Part shown: positions 55,028 to 64,000 of the stretch, piece by piece
Layout: every line of letters begins with the position of its first letter
How positions within the stretch are numbered: the stretch's first letter is position 1
DNA from: Nocardia shimofusensis NBRC 100134
GTDB lineage: Bacteria > Actinomycetota > Actinomycetes > Mycobacteriales > Mycobacteriaceae
DNA: 64,000 nucleotides
NCBI RefSeq assembly: GCF_001613125.1
Contig: NZ_BDBT01000003.1
Span: 186,001 to 250,000, forward strand
Reading direction: 5' to 3'
Position numbers and translations under genes: made by a program
Notes under the pieces: model-generated
Seen by the model: only the letters and a program-made list of their open reading frames with translations
Told to the model about the DNA's origin: nothing
Database searches by the model: none

Positions 55028-56167
55028 TCAGGCGCCGACCAGTCCGGCGGCGTAGGCGCGGGCCCACCGGTCGGCGGCGAGCACGTCCTCGACGGTCTCC
55101 GGCTCGGCGGTCCACCGGTCGGCGGCCTCGACCGCGCGGGCCACCGTGCGCACGATCTCGGGGAAACGGATGCGCCCGGCGAGGAAGCCGTCCACGGCCA
55201 CTTCGTTGGCGGCGTTGTAGACCGCGGTCACGCTGCCGCCTGCCTGCCCCGCCTGCCGCGCCAGCTCGACGGCGGGGAAGACCTCGTTGTCCACCGGCTC
55301 GAAGGTCCAGGTCGACGCTGCGCCGAAATCGCAGGCCGCGGCGGCGCCGGGCACCCGGTCCGGCCAGCCGAGCGCCAGCGCGATCGGCAGTTTCATGTCC
55401 GGCGGGGAGGCCTGCGCCAAAGTCGAGCCGTCGACGAAGGTGACCATCGAGTGCACGATCGACTGCGGATGCACGGTCACGTCGATGCGGTCGTAGCCGA
55501 TGCCGAACAACAGGTGCGTCTCGATCAGTTCCAGGCCCTTGTTCACCAGCGAGGCCGAGTTGAGCGTGTTCATCAGGCCCATCGACCAGGTCGGGTGCGC
55601 CTTGGCCTGGGCGGGGTCGACCGATTCGAGCTGCTCGGCGGTCCAGCCACGGAACGGGCCGCCGGAGGCGGTCAGGATCAACCGGTCCACCTCCTCGGCC
55701 CGGCCGCCGCGCAGGCACTGCGCCAGCGCGGAATGCTCCGAGTCCACCGGAACGATCTGACCGGGCGCGGCGGCTCGGGTCACCAGGGATCCGCCGGCCA
55801 CCAGGGATTCCTTGTTCGCCAGCGCCAGCCGGGTCCCCCCGGCCAGCACCGCCAGGGTCGGCTCCAAACCCAGCGAGCCGACCAGTGCGTTGAGCACCAC
55901 GTCGGCCTCGGTGCGGCGCACCAACTCGGTGACCGCGTCCGGCCCGGCCAAGGAGATATCCAGCGCCGCGCCCGCGGCGGGATCGGCGACGGCGACATTG
56001 CGGGTGCCGGTGGCGGCCATCTGCTCGGCGAGCAGCGCCGGATTGCCGCCGCGCGCGGCCAGACCGACGACCTCGAACTTGTCGGGGTTGGCGGCGATGA
56101 CCTCGAGCGCCTGCGTACCAATCGATCCGGTGCTGCCGAGCAGCAGGACTCTCACAATGTCGGACAC
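55028..56167 (-). CDS. dxr: 1-deoxy-D-xylulose 5-phosphate reductoisomerase Dxr
   Basis: A 379-aa enzyme, first committed step of the MEP pathway (DXP to MEP with NADPH). N-terminal GSTGSIGTQ binds [16 protein letters not shown] and [13 protein letters not shown] carry the metal-binding Asp and Glu; ASGGPFRGW is the flexible loop. GTG 56167 ([11 protein letters not shown]) is used; ATG 56185 would add six residues. Confidence 0.95.
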   Translation of the reverse strand: MSDIVRVLLLGSTGSIGTQALEVIAANPDKFEVVGLAARGGNPALLAEQMAATGTRNVAVADPAAGAALDISLAGPDAVTELVRRTEADVVLNALVGSLGLEPTLAVLAGGTRLALANKESLVAGGSLVTRAAAPGQIVPVDSEHSALAQCLRGGRAEEVDRLILTASGGPFRGWTAEQLESVDPAQAKAHPTWSMGLMNTLNSASLVNKGLELIETHLLFGIGYDRIDVTVHPQSIVHSMVTFVDGSTLAQASPPDMKLPIALALGWPDRVPGAAAACDFGAASTWTFEPVDNEVFPAVELARQAGQAGGSVTAVYNAANEVAVDGFLAGRIRFPEIVRTVARAVEAADRWTAEPETVEDVLAADRWARAYAAGLVGA

Positions 56168-56284
56168 ACCGCCATTGTGGCGCATGGCCCGACTTCCAAC
56201 GACGCGGCGTCGTATGTCACGATATCGGTCAGCAAGCCGACTGCGTACCGTCCCTTCGGTACCCCACACAGCTGAGGAGCGATC

Positions 56285-56554
56285 GTGGCCGCCACGGAGA
56301 TCGAACCCGCCAAGACCGAGCGCGCCGTCGTCACTCACGTCGACACCGCAGAGGTTCCCTCGGCCGAATGGGGCTGGAGCGGGGAATCGCCGCGCACCTT
56401 CCGCGCCGCCGCCATCGTCGTCGCGCTGATCCTGCTGGCCATGTTGATCGGCAACCACAGCGGCAACGTCGAGAACCTCTTCCTGATCGGCTTCGCCGCA
56501 ACGCTTTTCGCGGCCGTGGGCTACGACTGGATCTACCGTCGCAAGCCGCGCTAG
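56285..56554 (+). CDS. DUF2631 family small membrane protein
   Basis: An 89-aa protein with two hydrophobic segments ([34 protein letters not shown]) after an acidic N-terminus, matching DUF2631, which lies close to dxr in Mycobacterium as well. GTG start. Divergent from dxr with 117 nt between. Function unknown. Confidence 0.82.
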   Translation: MAATEIEPAKTERAVVTHVDTAEVPSAEWGWSGESPRTFRAAAIVVALILLAMLIGNHSGNVENLFLIGFAATLFAAVGYDWIYRRKPR

Positions 56555-56604
56555 AGGCTCGCTGACCGACTGCTTCGCTGTCGGCGCCTCGGCGCGCGTA
56601 TGGC

Positions 56605-57579
56605 TCACCGTCCCCGGCGTTTGACGTTCTTCCCGCCGGATCGGCCACCCGCGCGCGCCGAGGCGTTCTTCGGCTGAGCGCCCTTCGCCCCGGCGGTACC
56701 GCCCTTCTTCGCAGCCGTCGATTTCCGCTGCGCCCCGGAGACACTCGCCGCACTTTTCCCCGCCGAGGGAGATCGCGTGCTGCGAGCGGTCCGTCCGCGC
56801 ACCACGCCGATGAACTCCTCGACCAGATCACTCGCCGTCGCCATCGGCCAGGCCAACGCGATCTCCGTGTCCGGGTGATCGGAGACCGTCCGATACACCA
56901 GATCGCGACGGGCATGCAGGCGCGCGATCGAATGCGGCACCACGGCCAATCCGACACCCGCGGCCACCATCTCGAACACCACGGCGGCCTGATCGAGATC
57001 GGATGCGTCCTGTAGCCGTTCGGCGGCCAACTCGGCGGCGCTCACCTGCTCGAACACCGAGATTTCGTGATCCTTGGGCACCACGACCACCGGAACCTCA
57101 CGGTAGAGCGGAATAACTCCCAGGCCGTCCCGATCGATCGGCAGACGCACGAAACACATGTCGACCCGGCACTCGGCCAGCGCGGTGTGCTGGTCGGCCG
57201 CCGCGAGCGCGATCATCTCCAGCGGTGTCTCCGGGAAGCGCTCCCGCCAGATCCGCTCCCACTTCGACACCGTCACCCCCGGCACGAAACCCACCCGCAG
57301 CCCGGTGGTTTCCGGCGAGCCCGATTCGGGTTCGGCTGGGCGGGAAAGGATGTCGCGAGCCGCATGCAGCAGCCGCGTGCCCGTTTCGGTCAGCTGCGTG
57401 GACTCGGCGCCCGGCACGAACAGTTTCTCACCGAGTTCGGCTTCGAGGTCGATGACGGCGGCACTGAGCCGCTGCCGGGAAATGCCCAGCGACCGGGCCG
57501 CGCGCGCGAAGTGCAATTGCTCGGCCACCTCGGCGAACCAGCGCAGCCTGGTGGGGTCGATCGACTCGAACTGGCTCAT
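56605..57579 (-). CDS. LysR family transcriptional regulator
   Basis: A 324-aa protein. N-terminal winged HTH ([20 protein letters not shown]...[19 protein letters not shown]), then a substrate-binding domain ([18 protein letters not shown]). The last ~60 residues are Lys/Ala/Gly-rich and probably bind nucleic acid nonspecifically, an unusual tail for the family. Divergent from the DUF5997 gene with 62 nt between, so it may regulate it. Confidence 0.85.
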   Translation of the reverse strand: MSQFESIDPTRLRWFAEVAEQLHFARAARSLGISRQRLSAAVIDLEAELGEKLFVPGAESTQLTETGTRLLHAARDILSRPAEPESGSPETTGLRVGFVPGVTVSKWERIWRERFPETPLEMIALAAADQHTALAECRVDMCFVRLPIDRDGLGVIPLYREVPVVVVPKDHEISVFEQVSAAELAAERLQDASDLDQAAVVFEMVAAGVGLAVVPHSIARLHARRDLVYRTVSDHPDTEIALAWPMATASDLVEEFIGVVRGRTARSTRSPSAGKSAASVSGAQRKSTAAKKGGTAGAKGAQPKNASARAGGRSGGKNVKRRGR

Positions 57580-57629
57580 TCCAGCAAGCGTATTGCACCG
57601 CCGACGGCGATCGAGCCGAGCCCGCCCGC

Positions 57630-57635
57630 TAGGCT
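57630..57635 (+). promoter_or_regulatory. -10 box for the DUF5997 gene (leaderless)
   Basis: TAGGCT fits TANNNT and ends 6 nt before the GTG at 57642. No Shine-Dalgarno sequence. Confidence 0.5.
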
Positions 57636-57641
57636 GTCGCG

Positions 57642-58073
57642 GTGAGTCCGGACAAGAAATCGCAGATGATGAAGCCGCTGACGGCTGCCAACAAGCTCGG
57701 CATCTACCTGCCGGCCGCGCCCGCGCAATTCCGCGACTCGCCCATCTCCTTCGCCGAACTCGAGCGGCTGCGCGCCGATCCGCCGGAGTGGCTGACCGAA
57801 CTGCGCCGCACCGGCCCCTTCCCGCGTGATATCACCGCTCGCAAACTCGGCGTCTCCAACAGCGGCCTGGCTCGCGCCGAGGTCTCCGACGCGCTCACCA
57901 CCGACGAGATCGCCGCACTGCTGGCCGACCCGCCGGAGTGGCTGGTCCGCGAACGCGAGAACTACGCGCAGGTGCAGCGCGAGAACGAGCGGATCGCAAC
58001 CAAGCGCGCCGAGCATCGGGCCGCGACCAACCGGCCGGCCAAGAACCGCTTCGGCACCGGCCGCGAGAGCTGA
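57642..58073 (+). CDS. DUF5997 family protein
   Basis: A 143-aa protein containing two similar segments: FAELERLRADPPEWLTELR...FPRDITARKLGVSNSGLAR, and AALLADPPEWLVRERENYAQ. DPPEWL repeats are typical of DUF5997. The N-terminus (KPLTAANKLGIYLPAAP) is conserved in relatives. Function unknown. GTG start. Confidence 0.8.
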   Translation: MSPDKKSQMMKPLTAANKLGIYLPAAPAQFRDSPISFAELERLRADPPEWLTELRRTGPFPRDITARKLGVSNSGLARAEVSDALTTDEIAALLADPPEWLVRERENYAQVQRENERIATKRAEHRAATNRPAKNRFGTGRES

Positions 58074-58265
58074 GCGCGGCTCCGGCTCGGGCCGAACCAC
58101 CGGACGCCCCCGGCGGCGGCGTCAGCGGCGCCGCGCGCCGTTGGACCGGGCGTGGACCCTGCCTGGCTCGGCTAGCGAGTGGTCGGCCTGCCGAGCGTGC
58201 GCCGGCGATGGTCGCCGACGGACAGTGGGAGGTCGTGACGGTACGCGCCGTCGGCAGACCTTCCC

Positions 58266-59936
58266 CTACAGCGGAGCGCTGCGCACCGCGGCGACCAACT
58301 CCTCCAATTCGCTTTCACCGCCTGTGCGGTCGAAGACCAGAACCCATCGCTCCCGGCCGCGGTCGCTGAACGTCGAGACCACGATTGCCGATTCCGAACC
58401 GACCCGGTCCTCCGCGACGAACTTCCGGTCGGTGCGGGAGCCGACGGTGTCCGAACCGTGGTCCTCGCCGCGCGTGGCGAGCGCGGCCGCCGCACGCCCG
58501 GCCTCGGCCGCGCTCGGGTAGCTGTAGAAGGTGTAGGACATCGGACCGTCGAACCCGCCGACGCAATGCACCTTCGCCTGCCAGGGATCGAACACCGACT
58601 CGTAGCCCTCCGACTCGAGGAAGTCGTACCACCGGGAATAGGGAAAGCACGTCGCGCCCTGATAGCCGTCGCCTGATTCCGTCCCCGCGGGCAGCATCCC
58701 GGGAAACGCGGTGCGCATCGCCGCCAGATCCTCATCGCCCCGGGAGCGCCCGGTGGCCGCCCGCACGGCGTCGCTGTTCCAGGCCAGCACCGCCACTCCC
58801 GCGACCAGCAACAGAACCAGCCCGATGATCGCCGTCGCGATCTTCGCGCCCGAACCCTTGCGCCGTGCGGCCGGGGCTCGATTCGGCGGCGGATAGGCGG
58901 GTCTCGGGGTCGCCGGCCCCGCGACCCACCCCGGTCGCTGCTGTCCGTGCGGCCGGTACGGCGCCACCGGCGGCCGTGCCACGTGCTGGGCGGGGGCACG
59001 CGGGGTCACGGCAGGCGCGGGGACCTGGTTCACGAAGGATTGCGCCGGAGCCTGGGGCGTGGCGGGTGCGCTCATCGGCGCACGCTGCACCTGGGCGAGA
59101 TGCGGTGCCGAGAGCCCCATCGCCTGCCGGACCGCGGTCGCGAACTCGACGCAGGAGTCGAACCGCTCGTCGATGCGCTTGGACAACGCCCGGTTCAGCA
59201 CAGCGTCCAGCGCCGGCGGCATGCCGGGACGCACCGTGCTCAACAACGGCGGTCGCTCGCGCAGATGACCGTGGATCACCGCCACCGGCTGGGTGGCGGC
59301 GAAGGGAACCCGCCCGGTCAGCAACCAGAACAGCGTGCACGCCAGCGCGTACTGGTCTGTCCGGTGGTCCATGTATCCACCGGTGAGTTGCTCCGGGGAG
59401 GCGTAGGCCAGCGTCGCGGTCACCGTCCCGGTCTTGGTCAGGTGGGTGGTGTCCTCCTGCGGGCGGGCGATACCGAAATCGGTGAGGAACACTCGCTCCT
59501 GGCCCGCCGCCCGCGACAGCATGATGTTGGCGGGCTTGACGTCACGGTGCAGCACACCCATCCGGTGCGCGTAGTCCAGGGCGGTGGCTGTCTCGGCGAC
59601 GATCTGCGCGGCGCGCTGCGGCGGCAGCGTCTGCGGGTCCAGCGACGAACCGTCCACACCGTCGACATACTGCATGGAGATCCACAACTGCTCGCCCTCG
59701 ACACCACGGTCGTAGACCGACACGATGTTCGGATGGTCGAGCTGGGCGACCAGATTTCCTTCCCGCTCGAACCGCGCGCGCAGTTCGGGATCGGCGAAGG
59801 CTTCCCGGTTGAGCAGCTTCAGTGCCGTGCGCCGAGGCAGGCGGGGATGACGGGCCAGATACACCGCGCCCATCCCGCCTCTGCCGAGCAGCTTCTCCAC
59901 GGTGTAGCCGGCGAAGACGGCACCCGGTTGCAGCAC
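58266..59936 (-). CDS. PknB-like Ser/Thr protein kinase with extracellular domain
   Basis: A 556-aa protein. Kinase domain (1-270): LGRGGMGAVYLARH glycine loop, ALKLL (Lys), LHRDVKPANIML, TDFGIARP and YASPEQLTGG. A Pro/Ala-rich linker follows, then one membrane segment about residue 370 (AIIGLVLLLVAGVAVLAW). The outer part has paired cysteines in GATCFPYSRW and VHCVGGF. A receptor-like kinase; ligand unknown. GTG start at 59936. Confidence 0.88.
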   Translation of the reverse strand: MLQPGAVFAGYTVEKLLGRGGMGAVYLARHPRLPRRTALKLLNREAFADPELRARFEREGNLVAQLDHPNIVSVYDRGVEGEQLWISMQYVDGVDGSSLDPQTLPPQRAAQIVAETATALDYAHRMGVLHRDVKPANIMLSRAAGQERVFLTDFGIARPQEDTTHLTKTGTVTATLAYASPEQLTGGYMDHRTDQYALACTLFWLLTGRVPFAATQPVAVIHGHLRERPPLLSTVRPGMPPALDAVLNRALSKRIDERFDSCVEFATAVRQAMGLSAPHLAQVQRAPMSAPATPQAPAQSFVNQVPAPAVTPRAPAQHVARPPVAPYRPHGQQRPGWVAGPATPRPAYPPPNRAPAARRKGSGAKIATAIIGLVLLLVAGVAVLAWNSDAVRAATGRSRGDEDLAAMRTAFPGMLPAGTESGDGYQGATCFPYSRWYDFLESEGYESVFDPWQAKVHCVGGFDGPMSYTFYSYPSAAEAGRAAAALATRGEDHGSDTVGSRTDRKFVAEDRVGSESAIVVSTFSDRGRERWVLVFDRTGGESELEELVAAVRSAPL

Positions 59937-59966
59937 TGGTCCCCCGAATCATCGCGATCGCGTCGT

Positions 59967-61076
59967 TCAGTTCTCCGCCGCCAGCTGACCACAGGCAGCG
60001 GCGATCTCCTGACCCCTGGTGTCACGGACGGTACACGGCACGCCCTGGGCATTCACCCGGCGGACGAACTCCTGCTCGACCGGCTTCGGACTGGCATCCC
60101 ACTGGCTACCCGGCGTCGGATTCAGCGGGATCACGTTCACGTGCACCCGCGACCCGAGCGCCTTGTGCAGTTTCGCGCCGAGCATGTCCGCTCGCCACGG
60201 CTGATCGTTGATGTCGCGGATGAGCGCGTACTCCACCGAGACCCGGCGACCGGTCTTGTCGGCGTAGTACCGTGCCGCCTCGAGCACCTCGGCGACCGGC
60301 CAGCGATTGTTCACCGGCACCAGGGTGTCGCGCAGTTCGTCGTCGGGGGTGTGCAGGGAGACCGCCAGCGTGACCGAGAGCCCCTCGTCGGCGAGCTTGC
60401 GAATGGCCGGCGCCAGGCCGACCGTGGAGACCACCACATTGCGTTGGGAGATGCCGAGCCCGTCGGGTGCGGGCGAGGTGATCCGGCGGACCGCCGCCAC
60501 CACACGCTTGTAGTTGGCCAGCGGCTCGCCCATGCCCATGAACACGATGTTCGACAGCCGCCCGGCGCCGCCTGCCACCTCGCCGTCGCGCAAGGCCGCG
60601 GCCGCCGCGCGCACCTGGTCGACGATCTCGGCGGTGGACAGGTTGCGATCGAGCCCGCCCTGACCGGTCGCGCAGAACGGGCAGGCCATACCGCAACCGG
60701 CCTGGCTGGAGATGCACAGGGTGTTGCGGTCGGAGTAGCGCATCAGCACGCTCTCCAGCAGGGTGCCGTCACCAGCGCGCCAGAGCGTCTTACGGGTACT
60801 GCCGTCGTCGCAGGTCACATGCTTGACCACGCTCAACAGCGGCGGGAACAGCGCCTCGCCGACCTTCTCGCGCACCGGGGCGGGCAGATCGGTCATCTGC
60901 GCCGGATCGGCCTGCAGGCGGCCGTAGTACTGGCGGGCGATCTGGTCGGCCCGGAACTTTGGCAGTCCCAGTTCCTCCACCGCCGCTCGCCTGCCGTCCG
61001 CGTCGAGGTCGGCGAGGTGGCGCGGCGGCATACCACGGCGTGGAGCATCGAAAACGAGGGGCAGGGAGACGGCCAT
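59967..61076 (-). CDS. rlmN: Dual-specificity rRNA/tRNA adenine C2-methyltransferase RlmN
   Basis: A 369-aa radical SAM methyltransferase. Cluster motif CGMACPFC (CX3CX2C) after [16 protein letters not shown] and the C-terminal VRDTRGQEI (DxRG) with the methyl-carrying Cys nearby ([17 protein letters not shown]). It methylates A2503 of 23S rRNA and some tRNAs. Lies upstream of the kinase on the same strand. Confidence 0.94.
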   Translation of the reverse strand: MAVSLPLVFDAPRRGMPPRHLADLDADGRRAAVEELGLPKFRADQIARQYYGRLQADPAQMTDLPAPVREKVGEALFPPLLSVVKHVTCDDGSTRKTLWRAGDGTLLESVLMRYSDRNTLCISSQAGCGMACPFCATGQGGLDRNLSTAEIVDQVRAAAAALRDGEVAGGAGRLSNIVFMGMGEPLANYKRVVAAVRRITSPAPDGLGISQRNVVVSTVGLAPAIRKLADEGLSVTLAVSLHTPDDELRDTLVPVNNRWPVAEVLEAARYYADKTGRRVSVEYALIRDINDQPWRADMLGAKLHKALGSRVHVNVIPLNPTPGSQWDASPKPVEQEFVRRVNAQGVPCTVRDTRGQEIAAACGQLAAEN

Positions 61077-61132
61077 AATTTCTCCAGTGTCCCATCCGCT
61101 CGCAATGCCCGCCGACCCAGGTCAGGGGTCGC

Positions 61133-61435
61133 TCAATGTTTGGCCACCCGGCGCAACTGCATGATGCGCACCCCGCCCACCAGCGCCATCACCAGCGCGC
61201 CGCCGATCACCGACAGCAGCACCGCGACGCCGAGCGGCAGGTTGAACTCCCAGAAGAACAGGCTCACCTCGACCGAGGTCAGGTTCTGCAGGATGAACAC
61301 CAGCAGCAGGATCAGGATGAGCGCGCCGGCGATCAGGCTCATCCAGGCGTAGCCGGTCCTGGACCTGAGGGACTTCGACTCGCCCGGCACCTCGGGTGCG
61401 ACGGTGGGCGGCTCGAATTCGTCGTTCGCAGACAT
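61133..61435 (-). CDS. LapA family (DUF1049) membrane protein
   Basis: A 100-aa protein with two membrane segments (MSLIAGALILILLLVFIL; VAVLLSVIGGALVMALVGG) separated by QNLTSVEVSLFFWEFNLP, the LapA/DUF1049 hallmark. N-terminus is acidic. Starts at ATG 61435. Confidence 0.85.
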   Translation of the reverse strand: MSANDEFEPPTVAPEVPGESKSLRSRTGYAWMSLIAGALILILLLVFILQNLTSVEVSLFFWEFNLPLGVAVLLSVIGGALVMALVGGVRIMQLRRVAKH

Positions 61436-61561
61436 GGCTAGATCATGGCCGATGGCTATCGGCCATGACGGAAAATCGGAAACACGGCGCGCCGATCGGC
61501 CCGATCGGCGCACCTGACACTTCGTGTGGTGCGCCTCGCCGGCGTGTCTCGTCCGACGTGC

Positions 61562-62509
61562 CTAGACGAGCGTGCTCAGCACCAGCCAGGAGACGAACGC
61601 CGAGGGCAGCATGGAGTCCAGCCGGTCCATGATGCCGCCGTGGCCGGGCAGCAGCGTGCCCATGTCCTTGATGCCGAGCTCGCGTTTGATCTGCGATTCG
61701 ATCAAATCTCCGACGGTGGCCACCACCACCAGGCCGACGCCGAGCACGACGCCGATCATCGAGTTGGCCTCCAGCAGCAGAGTGACCGTGAGCAGACCGC
61801 CGATCACGCTGAACACCAGTGAACCGCCGAAACCCTCCCAGGACTTCTTCGGGCTGATCGAGGGCACCATGGGATGCTTGCCGAACAGCACGCCCGCCAC
61901 GTAGCCACCGACGTCGGAGCAGACCACCAGGATCATGAAGGTCAGCACCCGCAGGTTGCCGTCCTCCTCGAGCAGCAGCAGCGTGGCGAACGAGGCGAGC
62001 AGCGGCACCCAGGCCAGGGTGAACACGGTGATGGCGGTATCGCGCAGGAAGTTGCGCGGCGCGGTGCGCATACCGTGGTCGAACAGGCGCCACACCATGC
62101 AGGTCAGCGCGGTGAACGCGAACGCGGCGAGCACGCCCTCGGCGCCGAACGGCCAACCGAGCCAGAACACCGCCTGCCCACCCAGGATCAGCGGGATGCG
62201 CGGCACCAGCACATCGGCCTCGCGCAGCCGCTTGGCCACCTCCCAGGTCGCCACCCCGATACCGGTCGCGGCGAACGGGATGAACACCAGTGGCGCGAAC
62301 AGCAGAATCGCGATGAGGGAGAGCCCGAGCCCGAAGCCGACGGCCAGCGCGGCGGGCAGGTTGCGTCCCGCCTTGGACGGGACCGGAACCGGCGCCCCCG
62401 CCGCAGCCCCGTGCGCGTGGATCGTTTCAGGTGTGCCGTAGGCCGGCATCGGCTCGTCGGCCGCACCCTCGGCGGCGGCTTTCTCGGCCACGATTGTCCC
62501 GTCGCTCAC
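61562..62509 (-). CDS. cdsA: Phosphatidate cytidylyltransferase CdsA
   Basis: A 315-aa membrane enzyme that makes CDP-diacylglycerol from phosphatidate and CTP. Eight or so membrane segments; the C-terminal signature runs VGDLIESQIKRELGIKDMG then LPGHGGIMDRLDS, close to the family pattern SxxKRxxxxKDxxxxxPGHGGxxDRxD. GTG start at 62509. Follows frr in the usual order. Confidence 0.93.
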   Translation of the reverse strand: MSDGTIVAEKAAAEGAADEPMPAYGTPETIHAHGAAAGAPVPVPSKAGRNLPAALAVGFGLGLSLIAILLFAPLVFIPFAATGIGVATWEVAKRLREADVLVPRIPLILGGQAVFWLGWPFGAEGVLAAFAFTALTCMVWRLFDHGMRTAPRNFLRDTAITVFTLAWVPLLASFATLLLLEEDGNLRVLTFMILVVCSDVGGYVAGVLFGKHPMVPSISPKKSWEGFGGSLVFSVIGGLLTVTLLLEANSMIGVVLGVGLVVVATVGDLIESQIKRELGIKDMGTLLPGHGGIMDRLDSMLPSAFVSWLVLSTLV

Positions 62510-62557
62510 TCGTGTGTTCCGTTTCGTCCCCCGCCCGGGCGGGCCCTCGAGTCTTCC

Positions 62558-63115
62558 TCAGACCTCGAGAAGTTCGGCTTCCTTGTGCTTGACCAGTTCG
62601 TCGATCTGACCGACGTACTTCGCGGTGGTCTTGTCGAGCTCTTTCTCCGCGCGACCGACCTCGTCCTCACCGGCTTCGCCATCCTTCTGGATCCGCCCGA
62701 GCTCTTCCATCGCTTTGCGGCGGACATTGCGGATGGCGACCTTCGCGTCCTCGCCCTTGCCCTTTGCCTGCTTGACCATGTCGCGGCGGCGTTCCTCGGT
62801 GAGCTGCGGGATGCTGATCCGCAGGATGTCACCGTTGTTCGTCGGGTTCACGCCCAGATCCGAATTGCGGATCGCGGTTTCGATCGGGCCCAGCTGACCG
62901 GCTTCGTAGGGCTTGATCACCACCATCCGCGGCTCGGGCACGGTGATGCTGGACATCTGGGTGATGGGCGTGGGCGAACCGTAGTAGTCCACGACGACCC
63001 GGGAGAACATACCCGGATTCGCGCGACCGGTCCGGATGGTCCCGAGATCGTCCTTCGCCACCGAGACGGCCTTCTCCATCTTCTCCTCGGCGTCGAAGAG
63101 CGCTTCTTCTATCAC
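62558..63115 (-). CDS. frr: Ribosome recycling factor
   Basis: A 185-aa protein, the length of the mycobacterial [19 protein letters not shown] and the conserved [10 protein letters not shown], plus [16 protein letters not shown], are typical. It splits post-termination ribosomes with EF-G. The family start is GTG 63115 (VIEEALF); ATG 63121 and 63130 are in-frame alternatives. Sits 51 nt after pyrH. Confidence 0.95.
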   Translation of the reverse strand: MIEEALFDAEEKMEKAVSVAKDDLGTIRTGRANPGMFSRVVVDYYGSPTPITQMSSITVPEPRMVVIKPYEAGQLGPIETAIRNSDLGVNPTNNGDILRISIPQLTEERRRDMVKQAKGKGEDAKVAIRNVRRKAMEELGRIQKDGEAGEDEVGRAEKELDKTTAKYVGQIDELVKHKEAELLEV

Positions 63116-63166
63116 GACCATTTCCTCCACAGCGTCGTCATCGTCATGATCCGCGGGGCCGCGGAC

Positions 63167-63895
63167 TCAGGAACGAACCAATGTGCCGATCTTCTCACCG
63201 GCGACCGCACGGGCGATATTGCCCTTGACCAACAGATTGAACACCAGGATGGGCATCTGATTGTCCATACAGAGACTGAACGCCGTCGCATCGGCGACTT
63301 TGAGACCACGCTCGATCACTTCCTTGTGGGTGATCTCGCTGAACATGGTCGCGGTCTCGACGACCCTGGGGTCGGCGTCGAACACGCCGTCGACCGCCTT
63401 GGCCATCAGTACCACGTCCGCGCCGATCTCGAGGGCACGCTGAGCCGCCGTGGTATCGGTGGAGAAGTACGGCATCCCCATGCCTGCGCCGAAGATGACC
63501 ACGCGCCCCTTCTCCAGGTGGCGCTTGGCACGCAGCGGCAGATACGGCTCGGCGACCTGGCCCATCGTGATGGCGGTCTGCACGCGGGTATCGACCCCCT
63601 GCTTCTGCAGAAAGTCCTGCAGCGCAAGGCTGTTCATCACGGTGCCGAGCATGCCCATGTAGTCCGAGCGGGCCCGCTCCATGCCGCGCTCCTCGAGTTC
63701 GGCGCCACGGAAGAAGTTGCCGCCGCCGATCACCACCGCCACCTGAGCACCGCCCGCGACGACCTCGGCGATCTGCTCGGCGACAGTCTCCACGACGTCC
63801 GGATCGAGTCCGACCTTTCCGCCGCCGAACATCTCACCACCCAGTTTGAGCAGTACCCGGCGGTATCCAGGACGCGCGGTACCCGGGTCGGTCAT
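63167..63895 (-). CDS. pyrH: UMP kinase PyrH
   Basis: A 242-aa enzyme that phosphorylates UMP to [28 protein letters not shown] and the [15 protein letters not shown] helix are typical of bacterial PyrH. ATG 63895 has a strong AGGAGAG ribosome binding site. Upstream the window ends within 105 nt, without another gene seen; tsf would be expected there. Confidence 0.95.
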   Translation of the reverse strand: MTDPGTARPGYRRVLLKLGGEMFGGGKVGLDPDVVETVAEQIAEVVAGGAQVAVVIGGGNFFRGAELEERGMERARSDYMGMLGTVMNSLALQDFLQKQGVDTRVQTAITMGQVAEPYLPLRAKRHLEKGRVVIFGAGMGMPYFSTDTTAAQRALEIGADVVLMAKAVDGVFDADPRVVETATMFSEITHKEVIERGLKVADATAFSLCMDNQMPILVFNLLVKGNIARAVAGEKIGTLVRS

Positions 63896-64000
63896 CGATG
63901 TATCTCTCCTTCGGCGATCGGGTCTGCTCACCGTGGGTGAGCCATCGGTCGGCGGGGTTCCGGCAGAGCTTGGAACCGCCCGGCAAAGCCATCTCATCCT

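Noticed and set aside
58947..63940. Long plus-strand open frames (58947-61352, 61874-63940)
   Set aside because: They lie opposite the kinase/rlmN and cdsA/frr/pyrH genes and are His/Arg-rich antisense shadows.

Overview
High-GC actinobacterial DNA, most probably Nocardia or a close relative in Mycobacteriales. The right part has the conserved block of isoprenoid, envelope and translation genes known from Mycobacterium (PBP lipoprotein - GNAT - ispG - rip1 - dxr, then rlmN - LapA-like - cdsA - frr - pyrH). GTG starts are frequent and several genes have a TANNNT -10 box only 6-8 nt before the start codon, the usual leaderless arrangement of this order. The species is inferred from gene content only.

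Positions 1 to about 39,230 look like the right-hand part of a large integrated mobile element, probably an integrative and conjugative element. It opens inside a MobF/TraA-type relaxase-helicase gene (2-2806) and closes with an AbrB-like gene and a tyrosine integrase (37679-39189). Directly after the integrase lies a 5'-truncated LLM flavin oxidoreductase gene (39231-39942), as expected if the element inserted inside that gene. Cargo from left to right: a 2H phosphoesterase; two paralogous XRE-TPR regulators flanking a HAD hydrolase; a translationally coupled cytochrome P450 pair (the first lacks the K-helix ExxR, as CYP157 does) with three small downstream genes; a divergent gene cluster (10.9-20.8 kb) that looks like an undescribed RiPP-type peptide-modification pathway; a HEPN-type gene with a frameshifted RHH tail; a complete type I Wadjet operon (jetABCD); and a reduced CRISPR-Cas locus (csb1, csb2, cas3, cas6e-like) with a 28-29 repeat array.

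In the peptide-modification cluster one operon runs right: NUDIX hydrolase, radical SAM/SPASM protein with an unassigned C-terminal domain, Cys-rich protein, Fe(II)/2-oxoglutarate oxygenase, P-loop kinase, protein-kinase-like protein, a 47-aa probable precursor peptide, a strong intercistronic hairpin, and an HExxH peptide-modification enzyme. The facing operon encodes an XRE regulator with a phosphoribosyltransferase-like C-terminus, an inositol-monophosphatase-family enzyme and a Gfo/Idh/MocA oxidoreductase. The 47-aa gene carries a good ribosome binding site and sits next to two classes of peptide-modifying enzyme. This is the best candidate for a new system in the window.

From about 39.2 kb on the sequence is chromosome-like: an iron(III) ABC transporter operon with a possible IdeR/DtxR box, DUF4126, two DUF4254 proteins, a GAF regulator, an XRE-DUF5753 regulator, an ImmA/IrrE peptidase, a nitrobindin-like protein, the PBP-ispG-rip1-dxr block, DUF2631, LysR, DUF5997, a Ser/Thr kinase, and rlmN, lapA-like, cdsA, frr and pyrH. 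Apart from a few divergent genes this last block is on the minus strand.
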